Below are positions 17,614 through 25,902 of a DNA stretch of 64,000 bases, one piece after another. Position numbers and translations under genes: made by a program. The DNA is taken from positions 6,200,001 to 6,264,000 of the forward strand of contig NZ_AP021875.1 in assembly GCF_009688965.1 (NCBI RefSeq), written 5' to 3'. Origin of the DNA: Desulfosarcina widdelii. Lineage in GTDB: Bacteria; Desulfobacterota; Desulfobacteria; Desulfobacterales; Desulfosarcinaceae. The notes beneath the pieces were generated by a model, which did no database searches, had not been told where the DNA came from, and saw nothing but the letters and a program-made list of their open reading frames with translations. Every line of letters starts with the position of its first letter. Within the stretch, counting starts at the first letter, position 1.

Positions 17614-17982
17614 ATGGCCAGAATCCTCGTGATCGATGACGACGATACCGTACGCCTGTCCGTAAGGCTGGCCCTCGAAGACGCCGATCATCTAGTCGAG
17701 GATGCCGGCGACGGAGAAAAGGGCGTCGCCCTGTTTCGAGAGAACCCGGCCGACCTGGTGGTCACCGATATTTTCATGCCGGAAAAAGAGGGGCTGGAAA
17801 CCATCGACGAGATCAAACGCCTGCGTCCCGAGACGAAGATCGTCGCCATCTCCGGAGGCGGGCGCATGGATCCGGATGACTACCTGACCATCGCCAAAAG
17901 CGTGGGGGCTGATCGTTCCCTGCTCAAGCCGTTCGATATCGATAATCTGGTGGAAGTGGTCGATGCTTTATTGAACGAGTGA
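17614..17982 (+). CDS. CheY-like single-domain response regulator
   Basis: A 122-residue receiver domain with the acidic pocket (ILVIDDDDTVR), phospho-acceptor aspartate in VVTDIFMPEKEG, the serine of VAISGGG, and the conserved lysine in SLLKPFD. There is no output domain, so it acts through protein interaction or as a phosphorelay intermediate. It begins 8 bases after the diaphorase gene and is probably co-transcribed with it. No histidine kinase is adjacent. Confidence 0.9.
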   Translation: MARILVIDDDDTVRLSVRLALEDADHLVEDAGDGEKGVALFRENPADLVVTDIFMPEKEGLETIDEIKRLRPETKIVAISGGGRMDPDDYLTIAKSVGADRSLLKPFDIDNLVEVVDALLNE

Positions 17983-18127
17983 CTGCGGCTTATCCCCCGT
18001 CAGTTCATTTCCACGCAAACGGTTTTCGTAGGGGCACAGCGCGCCGTGCCCAACATTGCATCCATGCTTTGCCGGGATGATAAAAAAGGAATGATTCCGT
18101 TAGGTAAACGTACTGGCGGATCGATGC

Positions 18128-18601
18128 TCATCCATTCAGCCGGGAGTCTCTGGTTTTCCCCGCTTGACAGGTTCTTTTATCGCCGGATTTTTCCAGATGA
18201 CTGAAAAATCGATCGACGTCCAGAAACCCCTCCGGTGAGATGGGAAACGACGCCATGGTCTCGATCATGGCGTTGCGAATTTTGGTGAACTCTCCTTCCA
18301 GTTGGACGTAGGGCTTGGCCCGGTCGTCTTCCAGAAGCCGCATCAGTGCTCCGATGCGGGTCATCAGCGAAAAGAACTTGGAGCCCATGTTGTCGAATTC
18401 GTGGGCGATGGCCACACCGAAACGGTTCACTGCGTTGTCCGCAAAATGCACGGTCTGAATGTGTCCGGTTTCTTCGTCCACGATCTCCAGACCCTCGCCC
18501 GGCGTATGTTTCAGGGGCATCTGGTTGAGCGCGGCCGCGTTGCCGACCTTCAGGGCGTAAAGCAGTTCATCGGGTTCGACCGGCATGTTCCATTGGACCA
18601 T
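18128..18601 (-). CDS. Hypothetical protein, function unknown
   Basis: A 157-residue soluble protein that I do not recognise. The ATG at 18601 has AGGAG 8 bases upstream; an upstream in-frame start at 18670 would add 23 poor residues. The first half has a short beta-like segment ending LEIVDEETGHIQTVHF, and the second half is helical (AIAHEFDNMGSKFFSLMTRI). The charged tail CQAGKTRDSRLNG suggests the end may have been altered. It lies just downstream of a deleted signalling gene on the same strand. Confidence 0.55.
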   Translation of the reverse strand: MVQWNMPVEPDELLYALKVGNAAALNQMPLKHTPGEGLEIVDEETGHIQTVHFADNAVNRFGVAIAHEFDNMGSKFFSLMTRIGALMRLLEDDRAKPYVQLEGEFTKIRNAMIETMASFPISPEGFLDVDRFFSHLEKSGDKRTCQAGKTRDSRLNG

Positions 18602-18734
18602 GGAAACGGCTCCTGGTTCGTCCTTGCAAGGGATGGATTGGACCGCATTGCGGCGGGCATCGCCTGCCATCGGTCAGTAAATAATATTATTTTTATTTTA
18701 CCCTGTGTCGATTCGGCATGCAATAGGCAATCGG

Positions 18735-19071
18735 TTAGCCGACGATGACGCGGTTGCGGCCTTGGTTTTTGGCCTGGTAGAGAAGCTGATCGGCGTGGTT
18801 GATAGTGGCTTCCAGCGTTGGACCGAGCGTGGCCGTGAGCCCGATGGATACCGAGAAACGGATGCGACTGCCTTCAATGGTCAGCGGGGTCGATGTATAG
18901 AACCGCGGCAAAAAGCGAATCGGCATGCTGCTCGAAAAAATCGCAGGCTTCTGCACAGGAGGTGACCAGGTGAGGCTTGCAGCCCAGATCCGCCTCGGTT
19001 TTCGCGGAGATGGCATGCCCGAACATTTTGCTGTCTTCGACCACCGGAATATTTTTTGATGATGCATTCAT
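18735..19071 (-). pseudogene. Remnant of a receiver-GGDEF response regulator
   Basis: Two reading frames preserve the two ends of a diguanylate cyclase response regulator. The 5' part (from 19071) encodes about 55 residues of a receiver domain with VVEDSKMFGHAISAK. The 3' part (to 18735), in another frame, encodes the last 45 or so residues of a GGDEF domain (RIRFSVSIGLTATLG, INHADQLLYQAKNQGRNRV). The phospho-acceptor half of the receiver and the GGDEF motif itself are gone. An internal deletion with a frame change explains this. The product cannot make cyclic di-GMP. Confidence 0.8.
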
Positions 19072-19566
19072 CGAGCACCCCTTTCACCTGCGCTGCTTCA
19101 ATAGTTCTTCGGCTTTTGTAGGGAAGTCTTTAGGGTTGATGGAATTGAGGTCGTCCGAAACGTTTACTTTAAGAAGAATACGAAATTGCGGCAAATATAC
19201 TCGACAGTCTTGTGAAAATTCGGAAAGCGCAAGTTGGCATCATTCCGGCGTATACCGGAATCGCACCCGTTCACGGGGTTGAAATGCCCAATGTGCTGCA
19301 ACTGCCTGACCGGTAAGCATTTACAGGGTGCCGCAGATGTGAGGCGCCGGGCACGCCGACGGTTTGGTCAACCTTCAGGTGTCCGGGAACAAAGCAGATG
19401 CGTTACCCTGTGAACGCTTACCCGGAATCTATTCATTTCAATACCTTCTGGATGCCGGATCAGGTCCGGCATGACGGGCCTGGACGAACGCATTGTAAAA
19501 ATAGTATAATTCAAGATGGTGGTTATCGAAAAGCCAATGAAATCTCGACCTTCAGTGGAGGATGGC
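19072..19566. other. Repeat-rich intergenic region
   Basis: This stretch of about 500 bp has no convincing gene. It holds a second REP-like palindrome pair and, between the two palindromes, a second kind of short repeat around 19311-19430 that recurs near 55850-55890. The start of the membrane-protein gene at 19567 bounds it on the right. It probably accumulated mobile or selfish repeats beside a decaying gene. Confidence 0.6.
19242..19475. repeat. Second REP-like palindrome pair
   Basis: The palindromes ATTCCGG-CGTATA-CCGGAAT (19242-19261) and ATGCCGGA-TCAGG-TCCGGCAT (19452-19472) are the same two types as at 10314-10384 but lie about 190 bp apart. The insert between them contains the GTAAGCGTTCACAG-type repeat. 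Confidence 0.7.
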
Positions 19567-19959
19567 GTGAAGAAAATTCTTGTTTGTTTTGCGGCAGGCT
19601 GCCTGGGAGCGTTGGCTTACTGCCTGGTGGCATGGCAGTCCGGTGCCCTGGGAATAACCCGATGGGCAGGCGTTCTCATGGCACCTTCGCTGAGTGCCGG
19701 ATGGCTCTATCCGAAAATTGTCCAGGGCGGTTTATGGGGGCTTGTGTTCGTACTGCCTTTCCTGAAATCAAAACCTTTTCTCAAAGGAACCCTTCTCAGT
19801 CTTTTGCCAACGGCATTTCAATTGCTTTATCTCTTTCCGCACAAGGCCGGTTACGGGCTTTTCGGTGTGGGTCTGGGCATGTGGACCCCCGCTTTTATTC
19901 TGGTCTACAATTGGATTTGGGGAGTCGTGACGGTGATGACCATCCGATTCTCGAAATGA
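19567..19959 (+). CDS. Small integral membrane protein, function unknown
   Basis: A 130-residue protein with about four hydrophobic helices (for example VCFAAGCLGALAYCLVAW and the C-terminal FILVYNWIWGVVTVMTI). The GTG at 19567 is chosen because GGAGGA lies 4 bases upstream and the product then begins MKKILVCF, a normal membrane-protein start; an ATG at 19516 would add 17 polar residues. I do not recognise the family. It is convergent with the gluconeogenic aldolase/phosphatase gene. Confidence 0.65.
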   Translation: MKKILVCFAAGCLGALAYCLVAWQSGALGITRWAGVLMAPSLSAGWLYPKIVQGGLWGLVFVLPFLKSKPFLKGTLLSLLPTAFQLLYLFPHKAGYGLFGVGLGMWTPAFILVYNWIWGVVTVMTIRFSK

Positions 19960-20023
19960 GAGGAACACTGGACAACGCTGCCGGCCATCGATAGACGGCG
20001 ACATGGTCTGATCCAAACCAGTT

Positions 20024-21136
20024 TCAATCTCTGGGCGGTCGCATGATTTCGAAGCGTTCGTCCAGATCCCTGAGAATATTGACCAGCCCGCCGTAATGGA
20101 TGGTCTCAAACGGCTGCATGGCATTGCCGAAGAAACCCTGTCGGCGGATTTCCAGCGTCTTGGCCGCCAGCCGGGAGCGGACATGGTCCCACAAGGGATG
20201 ATCGAAAACGTCTATCGGCGGCGTCAGGCGACCGTTGCGCAGTCCGAAGGCGGCACATGAAACCACCGGCGGTCCGTCGAAATAGGATACCTTGGTGCTC
20301 AATGGCACCGGCATGAGCGGACCGTTGTGGCAGCCGCGCATGAATCCACCCACAAAGGGACCGATCGAGAAGGGTGCGACAACCTCTCCGGAGGACGGAA
20401 AGGGGTCCTGCACGCGTGCGATGGCTACCGGGTCGTCCTTGCCCATGATCTTGCCGGCGATGTTGGACATGCGAATGGTGCTTGCGGCCAAAGCCTGTTC
20501 GTCGGTGCCCCGTGATTCGATGCGACGGATGGCGTAGCGGTTCTGTTCCCTCAGCAGCGCCGCCAGGTTGTACAGATCTTCGGGCGCGTCCAGAACGATT
20601 TCCCGGTCATACTCCTTGTAGAGCACGTCCATGACGGTCAACCGGAACCCCTTGCGCATGCGCGGGGAGAGCATGAGGCCGGGGCAGTGCATGGGGTCGG
20701 TGAAGGCCAGGTAAAAGGGCAGGTTGAAGGCGCCGGGCACCGCCTTGTCCACGGCGAAAACCAGAAACGTTTCGTTGGGGCGCTCTTCGAATTCCATTTC
20801 CGCCATTGCCGGTCCCAACCCTTTGACGGCACCGGTTACTCCCGCGTCGCGGATATCCTGCCCTACACCGTAAAGCCCCTGTTCTTCGGCCGCGGCCGCT
20901 CCCTCTTCGAAACCGTTCCAGAGGTGCTTGCGAATTTCGGGGTTCTCTTTCCCCGCTTCGTGGGTGCATAAGATGGTGATGTCGTCACCGGTAAAATCGA
21001 TCCAGGAGTCAATGAGAAGGTCATCCGTTTTCTCTTTGATGGTATCCCGGACGGCAGAGACGATCTTTTCGCTGGGCTGCAGATGCCCGCCCACTGCGCC
21101 GAGATCCACCCGTACAGCAGTCAGGGTAATTTTCAT
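20024..21136 (-). CDS. fbp: Fructose-1,6-bisphosphate aldolase/phosphatase (archaeal type)
   Basis: A 370-residue bifunctional enzyme of the class V FBPase family, which condenses triose phosphates and dephosphorylates the product to fructose 6-phosphate, making gluconeogenesis unidirectional. Family landmarks are the N-terminal KITLTAVRVDLGAVGGH, the metal-rich DSWIDFTGDDITILCTHEAG (20 residues shown) and YFDGPPVVSCAAFGL. The ATG at 21136 has GGAGGAGC upstream. The gene lies 20 bases after the phosphofructokinase gene and is probably co-transcribed with it. Confidence 0.93.
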   Translation of the reverse strand: MKITLTAVRVDLGAVGGHLQPSEKIVSAVRDTIKEKTDDLLIDSWIDFTGDDITILCTHEAGKENPEIRKHLWNGFEEGAAAAEEQGLYGVGQDIRDAGVTGAVKGLGPAMAEMEFEERPNETFLVFAVDKAVPGAFNLPFYLAFTDPMHCPGLMLSPRMRKGFRLTVMDVLYKEYDREIVLDAPEDLYNLAALLREQNRYAIRRIESRGTDEQALAASTIRMSNIAGKIMGKDDPVAIARVQDPFPSSGEVVAPFSIGPFVGGFMRGCHNGPLMPVPLSTKVSYFDGPPVVSCAAFGLRNGRLTPPIDVFDHPLWDHVRSRLAAKTLEIRRQGFFGNAMQPFETIHYGGLVNILRDLDERFEIMRPPRD

Positions 21137-21156
21137 GGCTTGCTCCTCCATCGTTA

Positions 21157-22326
21157 TTAATACAGAAACATGGGTTTGCCCTGGATATTGCGGATGTGCG
21201 GGCGATAATTATCGGCATCGTAGAGTTCGGCCACGTCCACCCGTTTGGCACCCGCGCTGACGACCGACAGATCCACGGCCGTGTATTGCCCCTTGGCCAC
21301 GGCGACCATTTTTCCGTAGATGCGTCTGCGGATCAGATCCACCGCTGCGGTAGCATAGTTGAAGGCGACCATCAGATCCAGGGAGTCCGGTGACCCGCTG
21401 CGCATGAGATAGAGCAGGGGCTGGAAGATGATTCCGATGCCGGTCCGCTTCTTGATCATCTCGGCCGTAACGGCTCCGATGCCGCCCAGTTTCCGGTGGC
21501 CGAAGGCGTCCGCCTCGCCGGAGAGAGCCATTTCTCCCCCTTCCATGACGGCCCCCTCGCTGATGGTCATCATTGCATAGCGGCTGGGGTTGTTTTCCCG
21601 GTCCGCCACGAGAAATTGGCACAGGGTGTCGAGGTTGTACGGAACTTCCGATATGATGCAGCGCTCCACACCGGCCAGGTAGCCGGACACCAGCGACGTT
21701 TCGCCGCAGTAGCGTCCGAACAGTTCCACCACGGCGATGCGCTCGTGAGAACCGCTCGAGGTGCGCAGGGCATGGATAAAGTTTACGCTGCGGGTTATGG
21801 CCGTTGAAAACCCGATGCAGTAATCCGTTCCCGTCACGTCGTTGTCCATGGTCTTGGGAATGGCGATGACGGGAAAAGCCTCCTGATGCAGACGCAGGGC
21901 GAAGGAAAGTGTGTCGTCACCGCCGATGGCGACCAGGGCGTCGATCCCAAGGTGGGACAAATTGTCGAGAACATGGGCGGTGCAATCCTCTTTTTCCTCC
22001 GACGACCGGAAGCCGCTTCTCAAAAAATCCGGTGCGTCCTTATATTTCAGAGCGGCCGGATTGGTTCGCGAGGTGTGCAGGATCGTACCGCCCGAGCGGT
22101 CGATAGTACGGACCCGGGCAGGATCGAGGAGAATGACGTTGGCTTCCCGCGAGGTGGGATCTTCGCTGTTCAATGCCACCAGTCCGTCCCAACCGCGGTA
22201 GATGCCCAGAATCGCCATGCCTTCCCGGTGGGCGCCGACGACCAGTTGCTTGATGCAGGGGTTGAGTCCCGGAACGTCTCCGCCTCCGGTCAGGATACCG
22301 ATGGTGGTTTTAGATGTCGGGGTCAT
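21157..22326 (-). CDS. 6-phosphofructokinase, probably pyrophosphate-dependent
   Basis: A 389-residue PfkA-fold enzyme. [14 protein letters not shown] binds the phosphoryl donor. The donor-specificity positions read GGDD and PKTMDND; ATP-dependent enzymes normally have glycine at both places (GGDG, PGTIDND), while aspartate and lysine there are the mark of the reversible pyrophosphate-dependent enzymes. Later come substrate motifs [12 protein letters not shown] and [11 protein letters not shown]. The ATG at 22326 has GGAAGGAGG upstream; the frame stays open further but without another ribosome site. It precedes the aldolase/phosphatase gene in one operon. Confidence 0.9.
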   Translation of the reverse strand: MTPTSKTTIGILTGGGDVPGLNPCIKQLVVGAHREGMAILGIYRGWDGLVALNSEDPTSREANVILLDPARVRTIDRSGGTILHTSRTNPAALKYKDAPDFLRSGFRSSEEKEDCTAHVLDNLSHLGIDALVAIGGDDTLSFALRLHQEAFPVIAIPKTMDNDVTGTDYCIGFSTAITRSVNFIHALRTSSGSHERIAVVELFGRYCGETSLVSGYLAGVERCIISEVPYNLDTLCQFLVADRENNPSRYAMMTISEGAVMEGGEMALSGEADAFGHRKLGGIGAVTAEMIKKRTGIGIIFQPLLYLMRSGSPDSLDLMVAFNYATAAVDLIRRRIYGKMVAVAKGQYTAVDLSVVSAGAKRVDVAELYDADNYRPHIRNIQGKPMFLY

Positions 22327-22728
22327 TTTTTGCCTCCTTCCCTTTTTGGGGTGACGAAGGATTCTAATTTCTGCAAAACCAGACGGTGAACGCTCCGCGT
22401 GTGAAGGAAGATATGCAGGCAACAGAAAAAACAGCAGGTATGCGAAAGGTATCGACAAAGGAAACAGCAATCCCTGTGCCATTTCCCATGATGATCCTCT
22501 ACGGGTAATGACTTGGAATGAAAGGATATCATAAGACAGAGGAGCGATTGCCGATTCGTCGGAAATGATCCTTTGTTGTTCCTTTTTACAAAGTGAAAAC
22601 GATGTTGACAGATTTCCTTTGCCTGGCAGTTCAGGACCAATGTGGAAAGCTTCTATCAGAAGGAGGCGGTCCACCAGGGATGCATTCAGGCCAGGAACCG
22701 TGAGGGAGACATCCAGTGCTTCCCGTTG
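22327..22728. other. Upstream region of the phosphofructokinase operon
   Basis: About 400 bp without a convincing gene on either strand. The minus-strand frame of the phosphofructokinase remains open through it, but no ribosome site supports a longer protein. It should contain the promoter of the pfk-fbp operon. I see no clear operator or strong hairpin. Confidence 0.5.
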
Positions 22729-22938
22729 ATGACCGTCAGCAGCGTAATCCTGGAGCTTCCCGAACAGATCCATCGGATCTGTTCGCCCGAAGAGATCGGA
22801 GCGCTGATCGCCAGGATGAAAAAAGCGGCCAAGCAGTCAGTGGAAAAACTGTCGGTGGCCAGCCTGGCGCATTTCAAAACCGACTCCGCCGACAATCCCG
22901 CCACCGTCTGCATGGACGCCAGTTTTCATCTGAACTGA
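22729..22938 (+). CDS. Small hypothetical protein
   Basis: A possible 69-residue soluble protein beginning [15 protein letters not shown] with a lysine-rich helix ([15 protein letters not shown]). It is divergent from phosphofructokinase. The ribosome site is weak (GAGGGA about 15 bases upstream), and an open frame extends to 22642. The composition is protein-like and polar, so I list it with low confidence. The family is not recognised. Confidence 0.35.
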   Translation: MTVSSVILELPEQIHRICSPEEIGALIARMKKAAKQSVEKLSVASLAHFKTDSADNPATVCMDASFHLN

Positions 22939-23126
22939 GATAGCAGCCGGATTACCAGTTTTTCAATATTTCGGTAAAATTGCAGGCCACTTTTTTCAGG
23001 TTTTCGATCCTTTTTTATGAGCCAACCGTTTGCTTCGAATGTGGCGATCGTTTATAATCAGATAGTCTGCCTGTGGCGATGGCCCAAATCGAAAGCCTTG
23101 TCGATATGAAGCGTAATTGTTTCTGA

Positions 23127-24089
23127 TTGTGCATGATTATAATTCTTGCCGTCTTTCCTACCGCTTCGGCAAAAGAGAAAACGGTCTTGAATATTTCGGC
23201 ATATAACAAGGGCTACAAGTGGACCGATGATTGTGTGAAAGGCATTTCCTCAGTATTGGAAGACCGGTATAATCTTGTTACGATCTACATGAACACAAAG
23301 GTGTTATCGAAGGGCCAGCATCAGGAATCGGCAGATAAGTCCTGGAATGCATACAAAGAGATCAAGCCGGATTTGGTCATGCTGGGTGACGATAATGCGC
23401 TATATTTCCTTGGACCAAAATTTGCCGATTCAGATGTCCCGGTGGTCTTTTACGGGGTCAATGCCAATCCCAGAAAATATTTCAAAGATAAAAGCATCCC
23501 TAAAAATATTACCGGGATATTAGAAAGAGTTCCCATTTATGCAGTTTTGCGCATTGTCAAGCCGCTATTGAAAAATGCAAAAAATATGCTGTTGTTATTC
23601 GATGACAGTCCAACCAGTGATGCTGCCATTGAAACCATGCTCGATGGTAAAAATCACATTTCCATTGCGAATTTCGATTTATATTCGAAACGGGTTTGTA
23701 CGTTTAAAGCGTGGAGAGATACAATTATACAAGCTCAACAAAAATATGACACAATCTATCTATCGACTTTATTTACAATCAAAGATGAGGATGGGCGCTG
23801 TATGAATCCTCCGGATGTCCTGGCGTGGAGTTCGAAACATACAAAAATCCCACTTTTCGGTAGTCAGGAATCCATGGTTCATAATGATGGTGTTTTGGGA
23901 GCCATTGTGATTGTTGGAGAAAAGCATGGCCAGATGGCAGCAGAAATGGCTTCGCATATTCTGGAGGGTGACAAAATACCGATTCATATCATGCATAAGG
24001 ATTCTGAAATACTGCTCAATCGGCGTCAATTGGAAAAATTCAATATTGACCTGCCCGACAGCATCAGTAAATTTTCCAGATTGAATTGA
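23127..24089 (+). CDS. Periplasmic substrate-binding protein (PF04392-like) with disrupted leader
   Basis: About 320 residues of the ABC-type substrate-binding family that also occurs as sensor partners. Two lobes are visible, with PDLVMLGDDNALYFLGP and VPVVFYGVNANPRKYF in the first and GAIVIVGEKHGQMAAEMAS near the end. The hydrophobic leader ending FPTASA looks like a signal peptide whose natural start would be the ATG at 23106. Reading from there gives MKRNCF, then a TGA stop at 23124, then the present frame in phase. Translation may restart at TTG 23127 or ATG 23133. The gene is noticeably more AT-rich than its neighbours, a sign of separate origin. No permease or ATPase is attached. Confidence 0.7.
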   Translation: MCMIIILAVFPTASAKEKTVLNISAYNKGYKWTDDCVKGISSVLEDRYNLVTIYMNTKVLSKGQHQESADKSWNAYKEIKPDLVMLGDDNALYFLGPKFADSDVPVVFYGVNANPRKYFKDKSIPKNITGILERVPIYAVLRIVKPLLKNAKNMLLLFDDSPTSDAAIETMLDGKNHISIANFDLYSKRVCTFKAWRDTIIQAQQKYDTIYLSTLFTIKDEDGRCMNPPDVLAWSSKHTKIPLFGSQESMVHNDGVLGAIVIVGEKHGQMAAEMASHILEGDKIPIHIMHKDSEILLNRRQLEKFNIDLPDSISKFSRLN

Positions 24090-24129
24090 CCTTAAAATAA
24101 CGCCATTTTCCACCGGGTACGAAAAAGAA

Positions 24130-24960
24130 CTATTTGATGCCGGCATACATGAACGACTGGACGAACTGGCGCTGGAAGAGAAGAAATGCGATCAGCAGGG
24201 GCGCAACGGAGATCAGTGTGGCGGCGGATATGATGGACCAGTTGACGCCCGATTCCGGGGCGCCGAAGATCCCCAGCCCCACAGTCAACGGGCGGGTTTC
24301 CACCGAATTGGTGACAATCAGCGGCCAGAGAAAATTGTTCCAGTGGTGGCTGATCGACACCAGTCCGTAAGCCAGGTACGTGGGGCGTGCCAGCGGCACG
24401 TATACGCGCCACAACACCCCGAGCGTGCCGCATCCCTCCAGACGGGCGGCCTCCTCCAATTCCTTTGGCGTAGATTTAAAGGCCTGCCTGAGAAGAAAGA
24501 TCCCGAAAGCACTGGCCATATAAGGCAGCCCGATGCCGAGAATGGTGTCCACCAGATTGAATTGGGCCAGGGTAACGTAATTTTCTACGATGAGAATTTC
24601 AGGCGTGATCATCAACTGGACCAGTACCAGGGCGAAGGCGACCTGATGACCGCGGAACCGATAGCGTGCGAACGCATAGGCCGCCAGGGTGCAGAGAACC
24701 AACTGCGCGGTAAGAATGGTGGTGACCAGGATGAAGGTGTTCAGGGCGTAACGGGGAAAGGGCGCCTGGGAGAGAGCTTCCCGAAAATTGGCCAGGGTGA
24801 GCGGAGCCAGCAGATCGAAATTGACGGCGTATTCTCCGGGATGAAAAGCGGCCCAGAATGCATACACCAAAGGAGAAATCCAGAGAATTGCCAGCAGCCA
24901 TGCGGCTCCGGTTTCGAGGGAGGCGTAAAACACCCGGGAAAAGGTTCGGGATTCATTCAT
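24130..24960 (-). CDS. Sugar/glycerol-phosphate ABC transporter permease, UgpE-like
   Basis: A 276-residue inner-membrane permease of the MalG/UgpE class with six hydrophobic segments and the EAA loop EEAARLEGCGTLGVLWRVY. It terminates with the usual FVQSFMYAGIK-type tail. Its ATG overlaps the stop of the upstream permease by four bases. It is the last gene of the minus-strand deoR-ATPase-binding protein-permease-permease operon. The exact sugar is not visible. Confidence 0.88.
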   Translation of the reverse strand: MNESRTFSRVFYASLETGAAWLLAILWISPLVYAFWAAFHPGEYAVNFDLLAPLTLANFREALSQAPFPRYALNTFILVTTILTAQLVLCTLAAYAFARYRFRGHQVAFALVLVQLMITPEILIVENYVTLAQFNLVDTILGIGLPYMASAFGIFLLRQAFKSTPKELEEAARLEGCGTLGVLWRVYVPLARPTYLAYGLVSISHHWNNFLWPLIVTNSVETRPLTVGLGIFGAPESGVNWSIISAATLISVAPLLIAFLLFQRQFVQSFMYAGIK

Positions 24961-25835
24961 CGATAGTGCACCCGTTTATCCAGGATAAAGAATTGCAGCA
25001 GGGCCATGATCCCCAGCAGGACGAGCAGGACAACTGTGAGCGCGGCGGCGAAATGGGTTTCAAAATAGGAAAAAGCCGTCTCGAAAATATAGTAAAGCAG
25101 AAGATTGCTGGCGTTGTCCGGTCCTCCTTTGGTCAGCACGAAGAGATGATCTACCAGTTTGAAGGAGTTGAGCACCGCGTTGATGAGAACGAAAAGCGTG
25201 GTGGGCATGAGCAGGGGAAACATCACCCGGCGAAAGTAGTACCAGCGTCCGGCCCCTTCAAGCTGTGAGGCTTCCTTGAGTTCCGGCGGGATGTTCTGCA
25301 TGGCCGCCAGATAGAAAATCATGAAAAAGCCGGCCTCTTTCCAGATGGTCATCACCATGATGGCCGGAAGCACCGTGGCTGGATCGCCCAGCCAGTTATG
25401 CCCGGAAAAGCCCAGCGAGGCGGCAATTTGATCGATCAGGCCGATATCCGGGGTGTAAAAGAACAGCCAGATGTTGGCCACGGCGATCATCGGCAGGATT
25501 GTCGGCGTAAAATAGGCCATGCGAACCATCGCCCGGCCGGGAATGGAGCGGTTTACCAACAAGGCCATGACAATGGCCAGGGCGATGGACGTAGGGATGG
25601 TGCCCAGTGCGAACCAGGCGTTGTTGGCCAGGACCTTCCAGAAGATCGGGTCGTCCAGCATGCGTTCGTAGTTAAAGGCGCCTACGAATCGGGACGGCCG
25701 GATGGCTGTGGCTTTGGAGAACATGCTGTCGATCACCGTCGCCACCGTGGGATAGTGGGTAAAAGCGATCAACAGAATCGCAGCGGGCATGAGCAGCAGC
25801 CAGCCCTGGACATGTCTTGATAACCGAGTTTTCAT
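24957..25835 (-). CDS. Sugar/glycerol-phosphate ABC transporter permease, UgpA-like
   Basis: A 292-residue MalF/UgpA-class permease with an N-terminal transmembrane helix, five further helices and the EAA loop KEASQLEGAGRWYYFRRVM. It forms the channel together with the downstream UgpE-like protein. A perfect 15-bp hairpin separates it from the binding-protein gene upstream, so its expression is probably lower than that of the binding protein. Confidence 0.88.
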   Translation of the reverse strand: MKTRLSRHVQGWLLLMPAAILLIAFTHYPTVATVIDSMFSKATAIRPSRFVGAFNYERMLDDPIFWKVLANNAWFALGTIPTSIALAIVMALLVNRSIPGRAMVRMAYFTPTILPMIAVANIWLFFYTPDIGLIDQIAASLGFSGHNWLGDPATVLPAIMVMTIWKEAGFFMIFYLAAMQNIPPELKEASQLEGAGRWYYFRRVMFPLLMPTTLFVLINAVLNSFKLVDHLFVLTKGGPDNASNLLLYYIFETAFSYFETHFAAALTVVLLVLLGIMALLQFFILDKRVHYR

Positions 25836-25854
25836 GGATTTCCCATGTGGCGAA

Positions 25855-25893
25855 GCGCAACAGCGGGCGTTAACAGGGCGCCCGCTGTTGCGC
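25855..25893 (-). promoter_or_regulatory. Intercistronic stem-loop after the binding-protein gene
   Basis: GCGCAACAGCGGGCG at 25855-25869 pairs perfectly with CGCCCGCTGTTGCGC at 25879-25893 around a 9-base loop. No T-run follows on the minus strand. It lies between the binding-protein stop and the permease start. Hairpins at this place in sugar operons are known to stabilise the upstream binding-protein message and lower downstream expression; the same role is inferred here. Confidence 0.75.
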
Positions 25894-25902
25894 CGATGGA
25901 AA

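Noticed and set aside
18110-18135. Possible third IS end (TGCTCATCCA) beside the 18128 gene
   Set aside because: Only ten bases match, no partner end or duplication is visible, and it coincides with the gene's stop region.
21157-22773. Extended 538-residue phosphofructokinase
   Set aside because: The extra N-terminal 149 residues have no family counterpart; a strong ribosome site precedes the ATG at 22326.
23106-23132. Selenocysteine at the TGA in the leader of the binding protein
   Set aside because: Selenocysteine in a signal peptide would be without purpose, and I see no SECIS-like hairpin just after the TGA.
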